Below are positions 31,892-39,483 of a stretch of DNA of 64,000 nt, in pieces; the first letter of the stretch is position 1; each line of letters opens with the position of its first letter. Origin of the DNA: Micromonospora sp. WMMD1102. GTDB taxonomy: Bacteria; Actinomycetota; Actinomycetes; Mycobacteriales; Micromonosporaceae. The notes under the pieces were generated by a model. It made no database searches. It saw only the letters and a list, made by a program, of their open reading frames with translations, and was not told the origin of the DNA. The stretch spans positions 62,001 to 126,000 of the forward strand of contig NZ_JARUBN010000002.1 of NCBI RefSeq assembly GCF_029626265.1. Direction: 5' to 3'. Made by a program: the position numbers and the translations under genes.

Positions 31892-31911
31892 CAACATAGA
31901 CAGAGTTTCTG

Positions 31912-32151
31912 TCAGTCTCCTCGAACCGCAGCCCACGCCACGGTCATCGACCCGCCATCCCGATACACCTCGAACTCCCCCGCAGCCCGGTCGACAGCAG
32001 TCACCCACCACCCCGGCCCGTAGTCGACGACGATTACGCTCACCGCCTCACGCCGGTCGAACCGGTCGGCTACCTGCTCGGCGAACTCGTTGCGGCGATT
32101 GCGGCGCCGGTTCCGGTGCACGGTCAGCGGGCGCTCTACGGTCGCGGTCAT
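31912..32151 (-). CDS. Hypothetical basic/beta protein, 79 aa
   Basis: ATG 32151 overlaps the previous stop. The N-terminal half is Arg-rich (VHRNRRRNRRNEFAEQ) and the rest beta-rich (VSVIVVDYGPGWWVTAV). Probably nucleic-acid-associated. Not recognised. Confidence 0.55.
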   Translation of the reverse strand: MTATVERPLTVHRNRRRNRRNEFAEQVADRFDRREAVSVIVVDYGPGWWVTAVDRAAGEFEVYRDGGSMTVAWAAVRGD

Positions 32152-32300
32152 CGGGTCTCCTCGCGGGTTTCGGGCGGGCACTCGTCGGGGCAGTCACCAC
32201 GCTCACGGTCGGTGCCGCACGGCTGGTGGATGGTCGGGATCGGCTCGTACGTGACCGGGCGACGCCGGGGGTAGCCGTAGGTGGCCACCCCCGACCGCAT
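32148..32300 (-). CDS. 50-residue Cys-containing peptide
   Basis: ATG 32300 to the TGA overlapping the next start (ATGA). The sequence contains HQPCGTDRERGDCPDECPPE, three Cys and one His. Supported by coupling; function unknown. Confidence 0.5.
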   Translation of the reverse strand: MRSGVATYGYPRRRPVTYEPIPTIHQPCGTDRERGDCPDECPPETREETR

Positions 32301-32311
32301 CTCACCGCCGG

Positions 32312-32467
32312 TCACTGGCGGGGCAGATAGCGAGGGTCGACGATCGCGCCGACATCCGTCCGCTGGGCGACGGGGCGCGTCTCACGGCGTACCGCCGCGC
32401 GGATGAGTTTCGCGCAGCGGACGCAACGGCCACAGGAGCACGACGCCTGCCCGTTAGCATTGGCCAT
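32312..32467 (-). CDS. 51-residue zinc-knuckle-like protein
   Basis: GGAGG lies 5 nt before ATG 32467. CSCGRCVRCAKL gives four closely spaced cysteines, followed by basic residues (RAAVRRETRP). Probably a small metal-binding or nucleic-acid-binding protein. Confidence 0.6.
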   Translation of the reverse strand: MANANGQASCSCGRCVRCAKLIRAAVRRETRPVAQRTDVGAIVDPRYLPRQ

Positions 32468-32494
32468 GCTGACCTCCTTCGGGGGGTTGGTGGT

Positions 32495-32603
32495 GAGGGC
32501 AGCCGGTGGCTTTCCAGGGCTTGATCGGCTGCCCTCGCGCTGGTTGGGGTGATCGGCTTCCGTGCCGGTCCCGCAGCGCTCGACCCCCTTCGAGGTCGAG
32601 CGC
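32495..32603 (-). terminator. Two hairpins downstream of the two-TM gene
   Basis: GAGGGCAGCCG (32495-32505) pairs with 32526-32536 (11 bp), and GCGCTCGACC (32576-32585) pairs with 32594-32603 (10 bp). Tandem stable hairpins sit just after the stop at 32622 and probably end the NUDIX/two-TM transcript. Confidence 0.6.
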
Positions 32604-32621
32604 CACGGCGGACCGTGACGG

Positions 32622-33056
32622 TCAGAAGATTGACGTCAGTCCGGCGGCGACCACACCAAGCAGCAGTGCGGTACGCAGCAGGTCGACAGCGGCCCGCTGC
32701 CGGCGGTACTTCGCATCGGCGAGCCGGGACAGTGCCCGCAGCGTTTCCGTCCGCGAGCCGTCCCGCACCATCCGGTCGATGTCGTCGTCGGTGGCGGTGG
32801 CGTAGCCGACCAGGCCGTGCCCGCCGTTCAGGTTCGGTCGGGCCGAGCCGAGGAGGATCCAGCCGGCGGCGACGGTGGCAACCAGCGCGGCGACGAGCAG
32901 CACCACACACAGCGGCGGCTGGTCACGTCCGAGGAGGGTCACCCCGCCGGCCAGGGCGGCGGTGACGACGGCGAGGAGCAGGCCGGCTTTCGTGTCGACG
33001 CGGCCGAGTTCGGCCCGCACGGCGCCGATCTCCTCCCCGATCCGGTCGCCGGTCAC
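32622..33056 (-). CDS. Two-TM protein of the PycTM/DUF5706-like type
   Basis: The 144-residue protein is read from GTG 33056 in a GTGA overlap with the NUDIX gene. An N-terminal helix [20 protein letters not shown] leads into TM1 (about 24-42) and TM2 (about 48-68), then a cytosolic helical region and a third hydrophobic stretch at the end (about 128-142). The DTKAG motif at the membrane entry is characteristic of the two-TM effectors of nucleotide-signalling defence systems (Pycsar PycTM). No cyclase is adjacent. Assignment is by motif and topology. Confidence 0.55.
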   Translation of the reverse strand: MTGDRIGEEIGAVRAELGRVDTKAGLLLAVVTAALAGGVTLLGRDQPPLCVVLLVAALVATVAAGWILLGSARPNLNGGHGLVGYATATDDDIDRMVRDGSRTETLRALSRLADAKYRRQRAAVDLLRTALLLGVVAAGLTSIF

Positions 33057-33742
33057 GACGACCCGCCGTCGAGGAGTTCCATCAGCAGCGGCACGTGCGC
33101 GGCGAACACCTGGCCGCCATACTCGCCGGTCAGATGCCACACCAGATCGGCGTACAAGTCGGCCGGCACCCACACGGCCCGGCGAACCTCGCCCGGTTGC
33201 GGGATCAGACACGGGAACCAGCCCGGCCGGTAGACGCCCAGCCGCACGCGTGTCGGCACGCTCACCATCCACGCCTCGTCGCTGCACCTCGGGTCCGGCA
33301 TGTACCGGGCCGGTAGCGTCGTCCAGTCTGCGTCGATGGCGAGCAGGCCGGTCTCCTCCAGCAGTTCGCGGCGGGCGGCCGTCTCCGGGTCCTCGCCCGG
33401 GTCGACGTACCCGCCGGGGACCGCCCACCCGGAGGTCCCGTCGCCGCCGGCACGTTCGATCATCAGTAGCCACCGGCCGCCGTGGGTGTCGGTCAGCGTC
33501 ACGACCGCATCGGCGCACACCTGCTCACCCCAATGGCCGAGCCGGTTCCGCCCGTACCGAACCTTCGTTGGGGCGTGCGGGTTGACCGGCCGCCCGTCAA
33601 CCACCTGGAACGGGATCAGCGCGGCAGCTTGCCGGGCGGTCCAGTCGATTCGGGCCGGGTTGGTTTCCGGGTCGGCCCACGACTCGCCACGGGCAGCAGC
33701 GGCCAGCACCTTCGGATCGGTGTAGGTGACATCGTCGGTCAC
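33053..33742 (-). CDS. NUDIX hydrolase
   Basis: The 229-residue protein is read from GTG 33742 in a GTGA overlap. The NUDIX box is at about 131-153: G-x5-E-x7-REL-LEETGL is present, with GGYVDPGED at its start and all catalytic Glu residues kept. About 85 residues precede the box, including a [20 protein letters not shown] strand. It is coupled to the two-TM gene, so its substrate may be a signalling nucleotide, a modified NTP or NAD-type compound. The substrate cannot be read from sequence. Confidence 0.85.
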   Translation of the reverse strand: MTDDVTYTDPKVLAAAARGESWADPETNPARIDWTARQAAALIPFQVVDGRPVNPHAPTKVRYGRNRLGHWGEQVCADAVVTLTDTHGGRWLLMIERAGGDGTSGWAVPGGYVDPGEDPETAARRELLEETGLLAIDADWTTLPARYMPDPRCSDEAWMVSVPTRVRLGVYRPGWFPCLIPQPGEVRRAVWVPADLYADLVWHLTGEYGGQVFAAHVPLLMELLDGGSS

Positions 33743-33948
33743 CGTCCACCGCCGATGACGGGGCCGGGCGGGCAGGCGGGGCTGCCGTCGCCGTGTTGTC
33801 GCTCCGGCTGGTCGCCCCACGGACGTCCACCGCGCGGCGGCGGGGCGAGCCGGGTCGCCTTGTCACAGTCGGGGCACCGGCAGGTGTGTGTGGCGACACA
33901 CAACGCGCTCGGGATGTAGTCGGGACCTGACCGCCTGCGGTCAAACAC
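33739..33948 (-). CDS. Small CxC/CxxC protein, 69 aa
   Basis: GTG 33948 to the TGA overlapping the NUDIX start. [20 protein letters not shown] holds a Cys/His cluster, and a proline-rich tail follows. Possibly a zinc-binding accessory. First of a three-gene coupled unit with the NUDIX and two-TM genes. Confidence 0.55.
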   Translation of the reverse strand: MFDRRRSGPDYIPSALCVATHTCRCPDCDKATRLAPPPRGGRPWGDQPERQHGDGSPACPPGPVIGGGR

Positions 33949-33950
33949 GA

Positions 33951-34073
33951 CTACCGCCGGCCCTGCTTCTGCTTGTTCCGCAGCTCGTCGGCGACCGGGA
34001 CGACCTTCGACGGCGACAGGTCGCCAAGCTGCCGACCGATCCCGCTGTCCTTGTCCTTGTTGTTCTGCGCCAT
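33951..34073 (-). CDS. Hypothetical basic peptide, 40 aa
   Basis: MAQNNKDKDSGIGRQLGDLS opens a Lys/Arg-rich, helical C-terminal half. It lies 2 nt before 33739-33948. Too small to identify. Confidence 0.45.
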   Translation of the reverse strand: MAQNNKDKDSGIGRQLGDLSPSKVVPVADELRNKQKQGRR

Positions 34074-34164
34074 GACGTCTCCTTCAGGGAGTGGTTGGGG
34101 GTGGACCGTCCGGCCCCCTGCCCCGGCACGACACGGATTTGCGCCGGAGAGGGATCGGACGGGG

Positions 34165-34320
34165 CTACCGCCGTCGGGTGAGGAGTCGCCGCAGCGGACC
34201 CTCTGTGATCGTCTGGGTGGTCCACTCGTCGTAGCCGCGCAGATGGCGAGGCAACGTCGTCTCCACCACCTCGACCCGGCCGTCCTTGCCGATCCGGTGC
34301 CCGTACTCGCGCTTCGCCAC
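34165..34320 (-). CDS. Hypothetical basic protein, 51 aa
   Basis: GTG 34320 overlaps the upstream TAG (TAGTG). Strongly basic, with GHRIGKDGRVEVVETTLP and an RRLLTRRR end. Coupled to 34320-34832. Confidence 0.5.
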   Translation of the reverse strand: MAKREYGHRIGKDGRVEVVETTLPRHLRGYDEWTTQTITEGPLRRLLTRRR

Positions 34321-34832
34321 TACACGCCCTCGCTCTTCCACCAGGCGACCAGCGCCGCCCGGCCGTCGTCGCTGATCGGCTCCGGCAGCGTCCGACCCGC
34401 AGCCGTCCACCAGCCGGTCAGCGTCGCGAAGTCGTCTTCGGTGATCGCCTTGTGGTCGCGGAGCGCGACCGCCATCAGCACCTCGGACGGGCCGAGCCCG
34501 ATCCGCATCCGTACCGCCTCCACCCACGGGTCGATGTCGGTGATGCCGGCGCACGACGACGAGGATCCGATCGGGTGCTCCTCGTACGCCTCTTCGGCGC
34601 GGTCGGCCGCGTCCTGGTGCCGGTCGGGGTCGGCGTTGTAGGCGTCGCGGTAGTGGTTGTTGAGCTGCTCCTGGTCGGCGACCGAGCGCCGTTTGATCTG
34701 GTCGAGGATGTTGTGGATCGCGGGTCCGAACTCGGCGGGCGGGGCAACGCCCAACCACGCGTAGTAGTTGAACGGGTCGATGTCCTCGTACGGGTCGACC
34801 TGCTCGTCGTCGTCGAGGAGTGTGTCGGTCAT
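34320..34832 (-). CDS. Hypothetical acidic protein, 170 aa
   Basis: Very acidic N-terminus (DTLLDDDEQVDPYEDIDPFN), a helical middle and a Trp-rich C-terminus (TGWWTAAGR, VAWWKSEGV). No domain recognised. Confidence 0.6.
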   Translation of the reverse strand: MTDTLLDDDEQVDPYEDIDPFNYYAWLGVAPPAEFGPAIHNILDQIKRRSVADQEQLNNHYRDAYNADPDRHQDAADRAEEAYEEHPIGSSSSCAGITDIDPWVEAVRMRIGLGPSEVLMAVALRDHKAITEDDFATLTGWWTAAGRTLPEPISDDGRAALVAWWKSEGV

Positions 34833-34873
34833 GGCTGTCTCCTGAGGGTTGATTGCCTGTGGTGACCCTGCGC

Positions 34874-34898
34874 GGGCCGGGAGTGCAACGCCCGGCCC
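34874..34898. repeat. GC-rich hairpin between gene blocks
   Basis: GGGCCGGG and CCCGGCCC surround a 9-nt loop. It lies between 34320-34832 and 34921-35118, and may terminate or process the leftward transcript. Confidence 0.45.
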
Positions 34899-34920
34899 GG
34901 CAGGCTCGCCGACAGACCGG

Positions 34921-35118
34921 TCAGTCCTCGAACCGCCGCCAACCGGTGATCGTCACCGAGTAGCCGGGGTGGTTCTCGTCCCTGATCGTCTTGGTGATCG
35001 CGCTGATGTCGTCGCCGGCGCGGATCGGTGGGCACGTCATGTCGGACCAGCCGTAACCGAGTCCGTCGCGCGTGGCGTAGACGTAGGTAACGAAGTAGCG
35101 GATGCGCTGTTCGGTCAC
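34921..35118 (-). CDS. Hypothetical protein, 65 aa
   Basis: GTG 35118 in a GTGA overlap. Tyr-rich strands (IRYFVTYVYATRDGLGYGWS) and a helix. Not recognised. Confidence 0.55.
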   Translation of the reverse strand: MTEQRIRYFVTYVYATRDGLGYGWSDMTCPPIRAGDDISAITKTIRDENHPGYSVTITGWRRFED

Positions 35119-35270
35119 CGGACGCTCGCCCACGACTCGTTGATCGCGGCCCGGCGGGCGTTGCCCCGGTTCGGACGGACCCGGATAGTGGCCCGGTCCT
35201 CGCCGTAGCCGACGGTGCGGGTGGAGCGGATCTCGCGGGGCAGGTGACCGTTCGTGGCGCTCGCGTACAT
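35115..35270 (-). CDS. Hypothetical protein, 51 aa
   Basis: GAGGAG precedes ATG 35270. Basic, with RATIRVRPNRGNARRAAINE. Coupled to the next gene. Confidence 0.55.
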   Translation of the reverse strand: MYASATNGHLPREIRSTRTVGYGEDRATIRVRPNRGNARRAAINESWASVR

Positions 35271-35355
35271 GACAGTTCTCCTCATATCGGGGCGAATCAT
35301 CGAACTCTGGATAGACCTCCGGCCAGGCGGCCGGGGTTTGCTGCTGAAAGGTGGG

Positions 35356-35499
35356 TCAGAAAAGAGAGATCAGAACGGTGTCGGTTAGCGGATCGAACGC
35401 CTCACCGGCCTGCCACGGGTCCACCGGCACGGCCAGACGCTCCACCCCCGACCGGTGCAGGCCCACATACCGGGCGGGCCGGCGGAACAGGCGACTCAC
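35356..35499 (-). CDS. Hypothetical protein, 47 aa
   Basis: GTG 35499 in a GTGA overlap with the upstream stop. Begins MSRLFRRPARYVGLHRSGVE. Supported by coupling only. Confidence 0.45.
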   Translation of the reverse strand: MSRLFRRPARYVGLHRSGVERLAVPVDPWQAGEAFDPLTDTVLISLF

Positions 35500-35687
35500 C
35501 GGACACCCCCGACCAGCGCGGCCCGGCGCAGCAACTCGGCCTCGTCGGCGTGCCGGACAGCATCCGCGAGCGGAGACGACGGCAACGCCGCATCCTCAGC
35601 CAGCGCACGAGCGAACGCATCCTCGGACATGCCCTCGATCGCGGCGACGTGCGCGGCCTCGAACTTGGCAACCTCCACCGCGTTCAC
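35496..35687 (-). CDS. Hypothetical Ala-rich helical protein, 63 aa
   Basis: NAVEVAKFEAAHVAAIEGMS then Ala/Glu/Asp-rich helices. Coupled on both sides by 4-nt overlaps. Confidence 0.5.
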   Translation of the reverse strand: MNAVEVAKFEAAHVAAIEGMSEDAFARALAEDAALPSSPLADAVRHADEAELLRRAALVGGVR

Positions 35688-35812
35688 CGCCGCTCACCCG
35701 CCTTCGGGTCGTTCACCGGCACCCCGGCCGGCATGCTCGTCGGCCAGCGACGAACAGGCTGGCTGGTGTTCAGCTTCGTCCACGACGGCTTCCCGGCAGG
35801 CTTCGCGTTCAT
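35684..35812 (-). CDS. Hypothetical peptide, 42 aa
   Basis: ATG 35812 to TGA 35684, overlapping both neighbours. Lys/Pro-rich (NAKPAGKPSWTKLNTSQP), probably unstructured. Confidence 0.45.
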   Translation of the reverse strand: MNAKPAGKPSWTKLNTSQPVRRWPTSMPAGVPVNDPKAGERR

Positions 35813-36093
35813 CGGGTCACCGCCTTGAGCGCGCCGTCCACGAACGCCAACGCCTCCGTCGACTCGTAACCGCCCGGGACCGTCAGCCGCAGCCGGCGCA
35901 GTGTGCCCGGCCCGACCGGCTCGCCCCCGACCGCTACCGACGCCCGGTGCAGTTCCCGCACGATGCGGACGTACCGGTGTTCGTTGGCCGGGTCGATCTT
36001 CACGTCCGGGTCAACGCGCACGGTCTTGAGTTCGTCGATGTACACCCGGCCGGCGGCCACGTCTGCGAGGACTCGAAGCGTGAAGGTGTCCAC
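35809..36093 (-). CDS. Hypothetical protein, 94 aa
   Basis: Alternating beta and helix (TFTLRVLADVAAGRVYIDEL), with a basic region around residue 65. Coupled to 35684. A 15-codon ORF (36095-36142) ends directly before its start and may be a leader. Confidence 0.5.
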   Translation of the reverse strand: MDTFTLRVLADVAAGRVYIDELKTVRVDPDVKIDPANEHRYVRIVRELHRASVAVGGEPVGPGTLRRLRLTVPGGYESTEALAFVDGALKAVTR

Positions 36094-36138
36094 GTCAGAC
36101 CACCTCCTGCTCGTCCAGCGAGGGGTGAATGTCGGGAG

Positions 36139-36456
36139 TCATGCCAGCCCCCCCGACTTGCTGTGCCGCTGACCGGCGGCGGCTGCCGCCTGGGACGCGA
36201 GCCGGTAAAGGTCGTCGAGTTGCGCCATCGACATCGGGCCGGCGTAGGCGCGGACCGGACCGGTCTTCACCTTCCCGGCGTCGTCGGTCCGGTCGACCCG
36301 GCGCATCGTCACCTCGTGCCCGGACACAATCCCGAACAGGTGCTCGTGGGTAACGGACCCGTCGTCGTTGATGGTGTGCCGCTCCGGCTGGCACCACGGC
36401 GGGCAGGCGACCTGCGCGTCGGCCTGCGACATAACCTCGGTCTGCTCCACGGTCAC
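36139..36456 (-). CDS. DUF6907-like protein, 105 aa
   Basis: The GTG at 36456 overlaps the upstream stop. CPPWCQPERH near residue 20 followed by HEHLFG resembles the CPPWC...H signature of DUF6907 proteins common in Streptomyces and relatives. The C-terminus is helical and Ala-rich. Biochemical role unknown. Confidence 0.65.
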   Translation of the reverse strand: MTVEQTEVMSQADAQVACPPWCQPERHTINDDGSVTHEHLFGIVSGHEVTMRRVDRTDDAGKVKTGPVRAYAGPMSMAQLDDLYRLASQAAAAAGQRHSKSGGLA

Positions 36457-36806
36457 ACCTCCCCGACCGGCTCGAAGTAGCCGAGGAGAATCACCGGCGC
36501 GACCCGTCCGGACGGCATCCGACAGCTCGTGAACAGGCCGCCGTGCTCGACGAACACGACCTCCACCAGCAGGTCCGGCCGGGTCAGGCACCGCCACCGC
36601 TGCCCCACGGCAGGGCGGGGTACGTCGATCGGGCGGACATCGTCCGGGCCGACTGTGATTCGACCGATGGTCCCGGCTGTGAACACGTCAATCCAGGGGT
36701 GCCCGTCCACATCACGGACGGCGGTGACCTCGCCGGGGTTCTCTACCCCCCGGTGGTCGGTGGCGAAAACGAGGTCGCCGACAGTGGGCAGGTACGTCAT
36801 GGTCAC
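36453..36806 (-). CDS. Hypothetical beta-rich protein, 117 aa
   Basis: GTG 36806 in a GTGA overlap. Mostly beta strands (MTYLPTVGDLVFATDHRG, EVTAVRDVDGHPWIDV) with the feel of an SH3-like small barrel repeated twice. Not recognised further. Confidence 0.6.
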   Translation of the reverse strand: MTMTYLPTVGDLVFATDHRGVENPGEVTAVRDVDGHPWIDVFTAGTIGRITVGPDDVRPIDVPRPAVGQRWRCLTRPDLLVEVVFVEHGGLFTSCRMPSGRVAPVILLGYFEPVGEV

Positions 36807-37117
36807 GCCACCTCCCGGCCCTTGCCGTAGGCGTAGTTCGCCGCCGCACCCCAAACCGCGTCCCACATGCCGCCACGCTTCAGCGGGCGCTGGAAGACGT
36901 CGAGCATCGCCGCCCGGAACTCCGGGTCGGCGTTCGGCCGGCGGGTCGGGGAGAACACGTCGAACGAGCCGGAGATCACGTCAAGGTCGGCGCGTGTTTT
37001 CGGGTCCGTCGTCGGGTCGGTCAGGGCCACGGACACCCAGCGGGCGTAGCCTTCCAGTTCGATGTCGAGCGGGCTACGGTCGTCGGGCTCCGGGAAGGCG
37101 AGGGCGGTCGTCGTCAT
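36803..37117 (-). CDS. Hypothetical protein, 104 aa
   Basis: Helical and acidic at the start, with FSPTRRPNADPEFRAAMLDV in the centre and a WDAVWGAAANYAYGKG end. Coupled to both neighbours. Confidence 0.6.
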   Translation of the reverse strand: MTTTALAFPEPDDRSPLDIELEGYARWVSVALTDPTTDPKTRADLDVISGSFDVFSPTRRPNADPEFRAAMLDVFQRPLKRGGMWDAVWGAAANYAYGKGREVA

Positions 37118-37629
37118 CGGGCCACCCCCGTCCGGGCGGCCCGCTCGGCGCGGTCCCGCTCCATGCCGGCCCGGAACTCGTCCCGGAACTCCTTGAACGT
37201 GCGCGGGTGGGGGATCTCGGCCGCCACCTCGGCGAGCGCCGTGCCGACCTGTGCGGTCAGCGCGTTCAGCGTCTCCTCCGAGATCGGGTCGACCAGGTCC
37301 AGCAGGGCGTTCAGGTGCTCGACCCGGGCCCGGGACGGCCCGTCGGTACGGCGCTGCATCCGGTGCAGCTCGGCCGTCAGAGTCTCGTTCAGGTCGGCCC
37401 GGATCTCCTCCGGCGACTTGAACGCCTCCCCACCGGTCGCGATGACCTCACGGGCAAGGATCGCCGTGGCCTGGTCCGGGGTGGTGAAGGACAGCTCGTC
37501 GTGCCGGTACGCGGTGGTGCCGGCGTAGGTGTTGATCGCGAAGCCGCCCTCGACGGTACGGCTCGACTGGATGGACAGCGCGCCGTGCCTCGTAGTGAGG
37601 GGCGCGGGCAGCGTGGAGGTAGAGTCCAC
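37114..37629 (-). CDS. First gene of the GntR-controlled leftward operon, 171 aa
   Basis: ATG 37629 lies about 90 nt downstream of a promoter overlapped by a GntR-type operator. An N-terminal beta sheet (TRHGALSIQSSRTVEGGFAI), then long helices (PEEIRADLNETLTAELHRMQ) and a basic end. Not recognised. Its position makes it the leading gene of the accessory array. Confidence 0.65.
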   Translation of the reverse strand: MDSTSTLPAPLTTRHGALSIQSSRTVEGGFAINTYAGTTAYRHDELSFTTPDQATAILAREVIATGGEAFKSPEEIRADLNETLTAELHRMQRRTDGPSRARVEHLNALLDLVDPISEETLNALTAQVGTALAEVAAEIPHPRTFKEFRDEFRAGMERDRAERAARTGVAR

Positions 37630-37658
37630 AGCAAGATTCCCTTCGGGGGATCCGTGGG

Positions 37659-37699
37659 CCCCTGCACCGGTCGTCCGACCAAAGAAGTCCGGTGCGGGG
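37659..37699. promoter_or_regulatory. Leader hairpin of the accessory operon
   Basis: CCCCTGCACCGG (37659-37670) pairs with CCGGTGCGGGGG (37689-37700) around a GGTCGGACGA-containing loop. On the plus strand TTTCTTCG follows, so it can also act as a terminator for rightward transcripts. On the minus strand it lies in the 5' leader and could attenuate. Confidence 0.5.
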
Positions 37700-37720
37700 G
37701 TTTCTTCGTTGCTGTGGTTA

Positions 37721-37749
37721 ACCTTGCCCGACTGTCATATGAAAGTCAA
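37721..37749 (-). promoter_or_regulatory. Leftward promoter overlapped by GntR operator
   Basis: Minus strand: TTGACT (37749-37744), 17-nt spacer, CAAGGT (37726-37721). The near-palindrome CTTTCATATGACAG (37745-37732) fills the spacer, matching the site upstream of the XRE gene. Confidence 0.75.
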
Positions 37750-37760
37750 GGCTTCATACG

Positions 37761-38510
37761 TCACGGCGCAGGGAACTTGTAGACAACCTCGTACGCCTCA
37801 GCGTCGAGCACCATCCGGTTCACCTCGACGCATCGCTCCCCCGACCAGGCCAGACGCGTGATCTCCAGAACCATCGCGCCAACGCTGCGTAGCTCCAGAC
37901 CTTCCACCTCGGTAGGCCGAGGCGCCCGACCGATTAGACGCTCCTCATAGCGGGTCGGCTCGTAGCCCAGTTCGGCCAGTACGCCATGAATGCCACCAGG
38001 GCCCGGACTAGAGTGCTCAATTCGGGTGCCGCGCGTAAGGTCGGTTGGTAGGTACGACACCGAGAGCTGCACAAACCGGCCGTCGACCTTGAAGCGACGA
38101 AGCCGGGATAGCACCACCGTGCCGGGCTCCACGCCCAGGGCTTCGGCAACGTCTGGCGGAGGTACAACGTCGGCCACGAGCGGATTTACGGCACGCCAGC
38201 GATCGCCAGTGTCGTGATCCTGGATCATCTTGCCCTGTGCTCGAAGCTTCGGGTCGAGCCGATCCGGTGAGACACGCCTAATCCGCGCGAACTGCTTCGC
38301 CACGTAGAAGCCAGACCCTCGGCGCGACATGACCCAGCCCTCGCCACGAAGGATCGACAAGGCGTGCTCCGTCGCGCCCCGGCCGATTCCGTGCTCTTCG
38401 GCCAGCTTGGCGATCGACGGCAGCTTGGTGCCCTCCCGGAGGGCACCGGACTGGATGTCCTCGCGCATCTTGTCGGCGAGCCTGCGCGCCGCCGGGTCCG
38501 GCTCCGTCAC
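37761..38510 (-). CDS. GntR-family repressor with UTRA domain (KorSA-like position)
   Basis: The 249-residue protein has a GntR winged helix at residues 1-70 (RRLADKMREDIQSGALREGT, LAEEHGIGRGATEHALSILR, SRRGSGFYV) and a UTRA/HutC effector domain in 90-245 (GTVVLSRLRRFKVDGRFVQL, RYEERLIGRAPRPTEVEGL, CVEVNRMVLDAEAYEVVYKF). It stands between the leftward accessory operon and the rightward replication genes. Its own and two flanking promoters carry TGTCATnTGACA-like sites. GntR proteins such as KorSA of pSAM2 play this master-repressor role in AICEs. Ligand unknown. Confidence 0.88.
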   Translation of the reverse strand: MTEPDPAARRLADKMREDIQSGALREGTKLPSIAKLAEEHGIGRGATEHALSILRGEGWVMSRRGSGFYVAKQFARIRRVSPDRLDPKLRAQGKMIQDHDTGDRWRAVNPLVADVVPPPDVAEALGVEPGTVVLSRLRRFKVDGRFVQLSVSYLPTDLTRGTRIEHSSPGPGGIHGVLAELGYEPTRYEERLIGRAPRPTEVEGLELRSVGAMVLEITRLAWSGERCVEVNRMVLDAEAYEVVYKFPAP

Positions 38511-38519
38511 CTAACACCC

Positions 38520-38541
38520 CCAACTGTCATCTGACAGTTGG
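38520..38541. promoter_or_regulatory. GntR operator, perfect 10-2-10 palindrome
   Basis: CCAACTGTCA-TC-TGACAGTTGG lies 9 bp upstream of the repressor start codon. This is the best-formed copy of the TGTCAtcTGACA family in the window and indicates autoregulation. Confidence 0.75.
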
Positions 38542-38631
38542 CAGGCTACTTCACTCAGAAGTAGTCAACCGCAGGTGTAGCGATAGCGCCTGACCTGCTG
38601 GTATAGCAAGATCGCTCCGTCATACGTCAGA

Positions 38632-38660
38632 TTGACTTTCATATGACGATCCGGCATGAT
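38632..38660 (+). promoter_or_regulatory. Rightward promoter of the XRE gene, operator in spacer, leaderless transcript
   Basis: TTGACT (38632-38637), 17-nt spacer, CATGAT (38655-38660), then six bases to ATG 38667. CTTTCATATGACG (38636-38648) fills the spacer as at 37721-37749. A further half-site, GTCATACGTCA, lies just upstream (38619-38629). Confidence 0.75.
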
Positions 38661-38666
38661 CTAGGT

Positions 38667-38915
38667 ATGGACTTTGACCGCATCGTGCTACTCGCGGACG
38701 CCCGGAAGCGGGTTCGCGACGGCAAGACCGCCCGAGACATCCGCGTCCAAGCCGGCGTGACCATGGAAGACATGGCGTACGCACTCGGCGTCACCCAATC
38801 AACCATCAGCAGATGGGAGGGCGGCTCCCGGCAACCGCGCGGCGACGCAGCGATCCGGTGGGCTCAACTTCTCACCGAGCTGGACCGTCTCAACCAGTCC
38901 GTTGCCGCCGCCTGA
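38667..38915 (+). CDS. XRE-family HTH regulator, 82 aa
   Basis: The start at ATG 38667 agrees with a leaderless transcript; an in-frame ATG at 38643 lies inside the operator. A GVTMEDMAYALGVTQSTISR HTH at about 30-50, then WEGGSRQPRGDAAIRWAQLL. It is repressed by the GntR protein (inferred) and leads the replication operon. Confidence 0.85.
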   Translation: MDFDRIVLLADARKRVRDGKTARDIRVQAGVTMEDMAYALGVTQSTISRWEGGSRQPRGDAAIRWAQLLTELDRLNQSVAAA

Positions 38916-38927
38916 CATGAACAGGTC

Positions 38928-38965
38928 GGGCCGGGCAGGTGCGTCAACACCTGAAGCCCCGGCCC
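38928..38965 (+). terminator. Strong bipartite hairpin between XRE and replication genes
   Basis: GGGCCGGG (38928-38935) pairs with 38958-38965 and AGGTG pairs with CACCT inside. Followed by TTGATC, so it is a terminator or attenuator rather than a full stop. Confidence 0.55.
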
Positions 38966-38988
38966 TTGATCGGGAGGTCCCCCGACCC

Positions 38989-39483
38989 GTGCCCAATCGT
39001 AATTCGCGCCCCCGCCAGAACAGGTGTGCGGTTCCTGCGCCTGCCGACCACCTCACTGCCGGCATAACGCTCAACGCCGTCGGCTCCATCGCCAACGGCC
39101 AGCAGACATACACCCGAGACCAGGTCTCCTACCTGGTCTCGCTCGCCTACGAGACTGGCCGAACCCACGGCGCCACCGAGGACATGGCCGAAGTCGTCGC
39201 CTGCTGGGCCGAGTTCGCCGAGCCACGGGCGACCCGACAGCAGCGCACCGCCGCCCGGCTCGCCGAGATGAAAGCTGGGCACGAGCGCGAGCAACGTAGG
39301 CCACCCAACCAGTGGATGCGACGGGTCTACGACGACATGGAGTGGCCCGAGGTCGCTGTGCCCGGCGCCGTCGACCTGAACACCCTCAACGGAACCTGGC
39401 CGGCCCTCGCGCCCCGCGAAGCGCCTTCGGCTAGCAGCAACGGCCGCAACTCTGGCCGTCGCCACCTGCGGGTGGTGGCATGA
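38989..39483 (+). CDS. Hypothetical protein, 164 aa, upstream of the replication ATPase
   Basis: GTG 38989 was chosen because it lies after the hairpin, with GGGAGG upstream; ATG 38917 is the alternative. A basic N-terminus, a helical core (QVSYLVSLAYETGRTHGATE) and Arg-rich segments. Overlaps the DUF3987 gene (ATGA). A conserved upstream partner of such replicases is plausible. Not recognised. Confidence 0.6.
   Translation: MPNRNSRPRQNRCAVPAPADHLTAGITLNAVGSIANGQQTYTRDQVSYLVSLAYETGRTHGATEDMAEVVACWAEFAEPRATRQQRTAARLAEMKAGHEREQRRPPNQWMRRVYDDMEWPEVAVPGAVDLNTLNGTWPALAPREAPSASSNGRNSGRRHLRVVA

Noticed and set aside
36095..36142. 15-codon ORF with ATGA coupling
   Set aside because: Too short to support. 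Mentioned only as a possible leader of 35809-36093.
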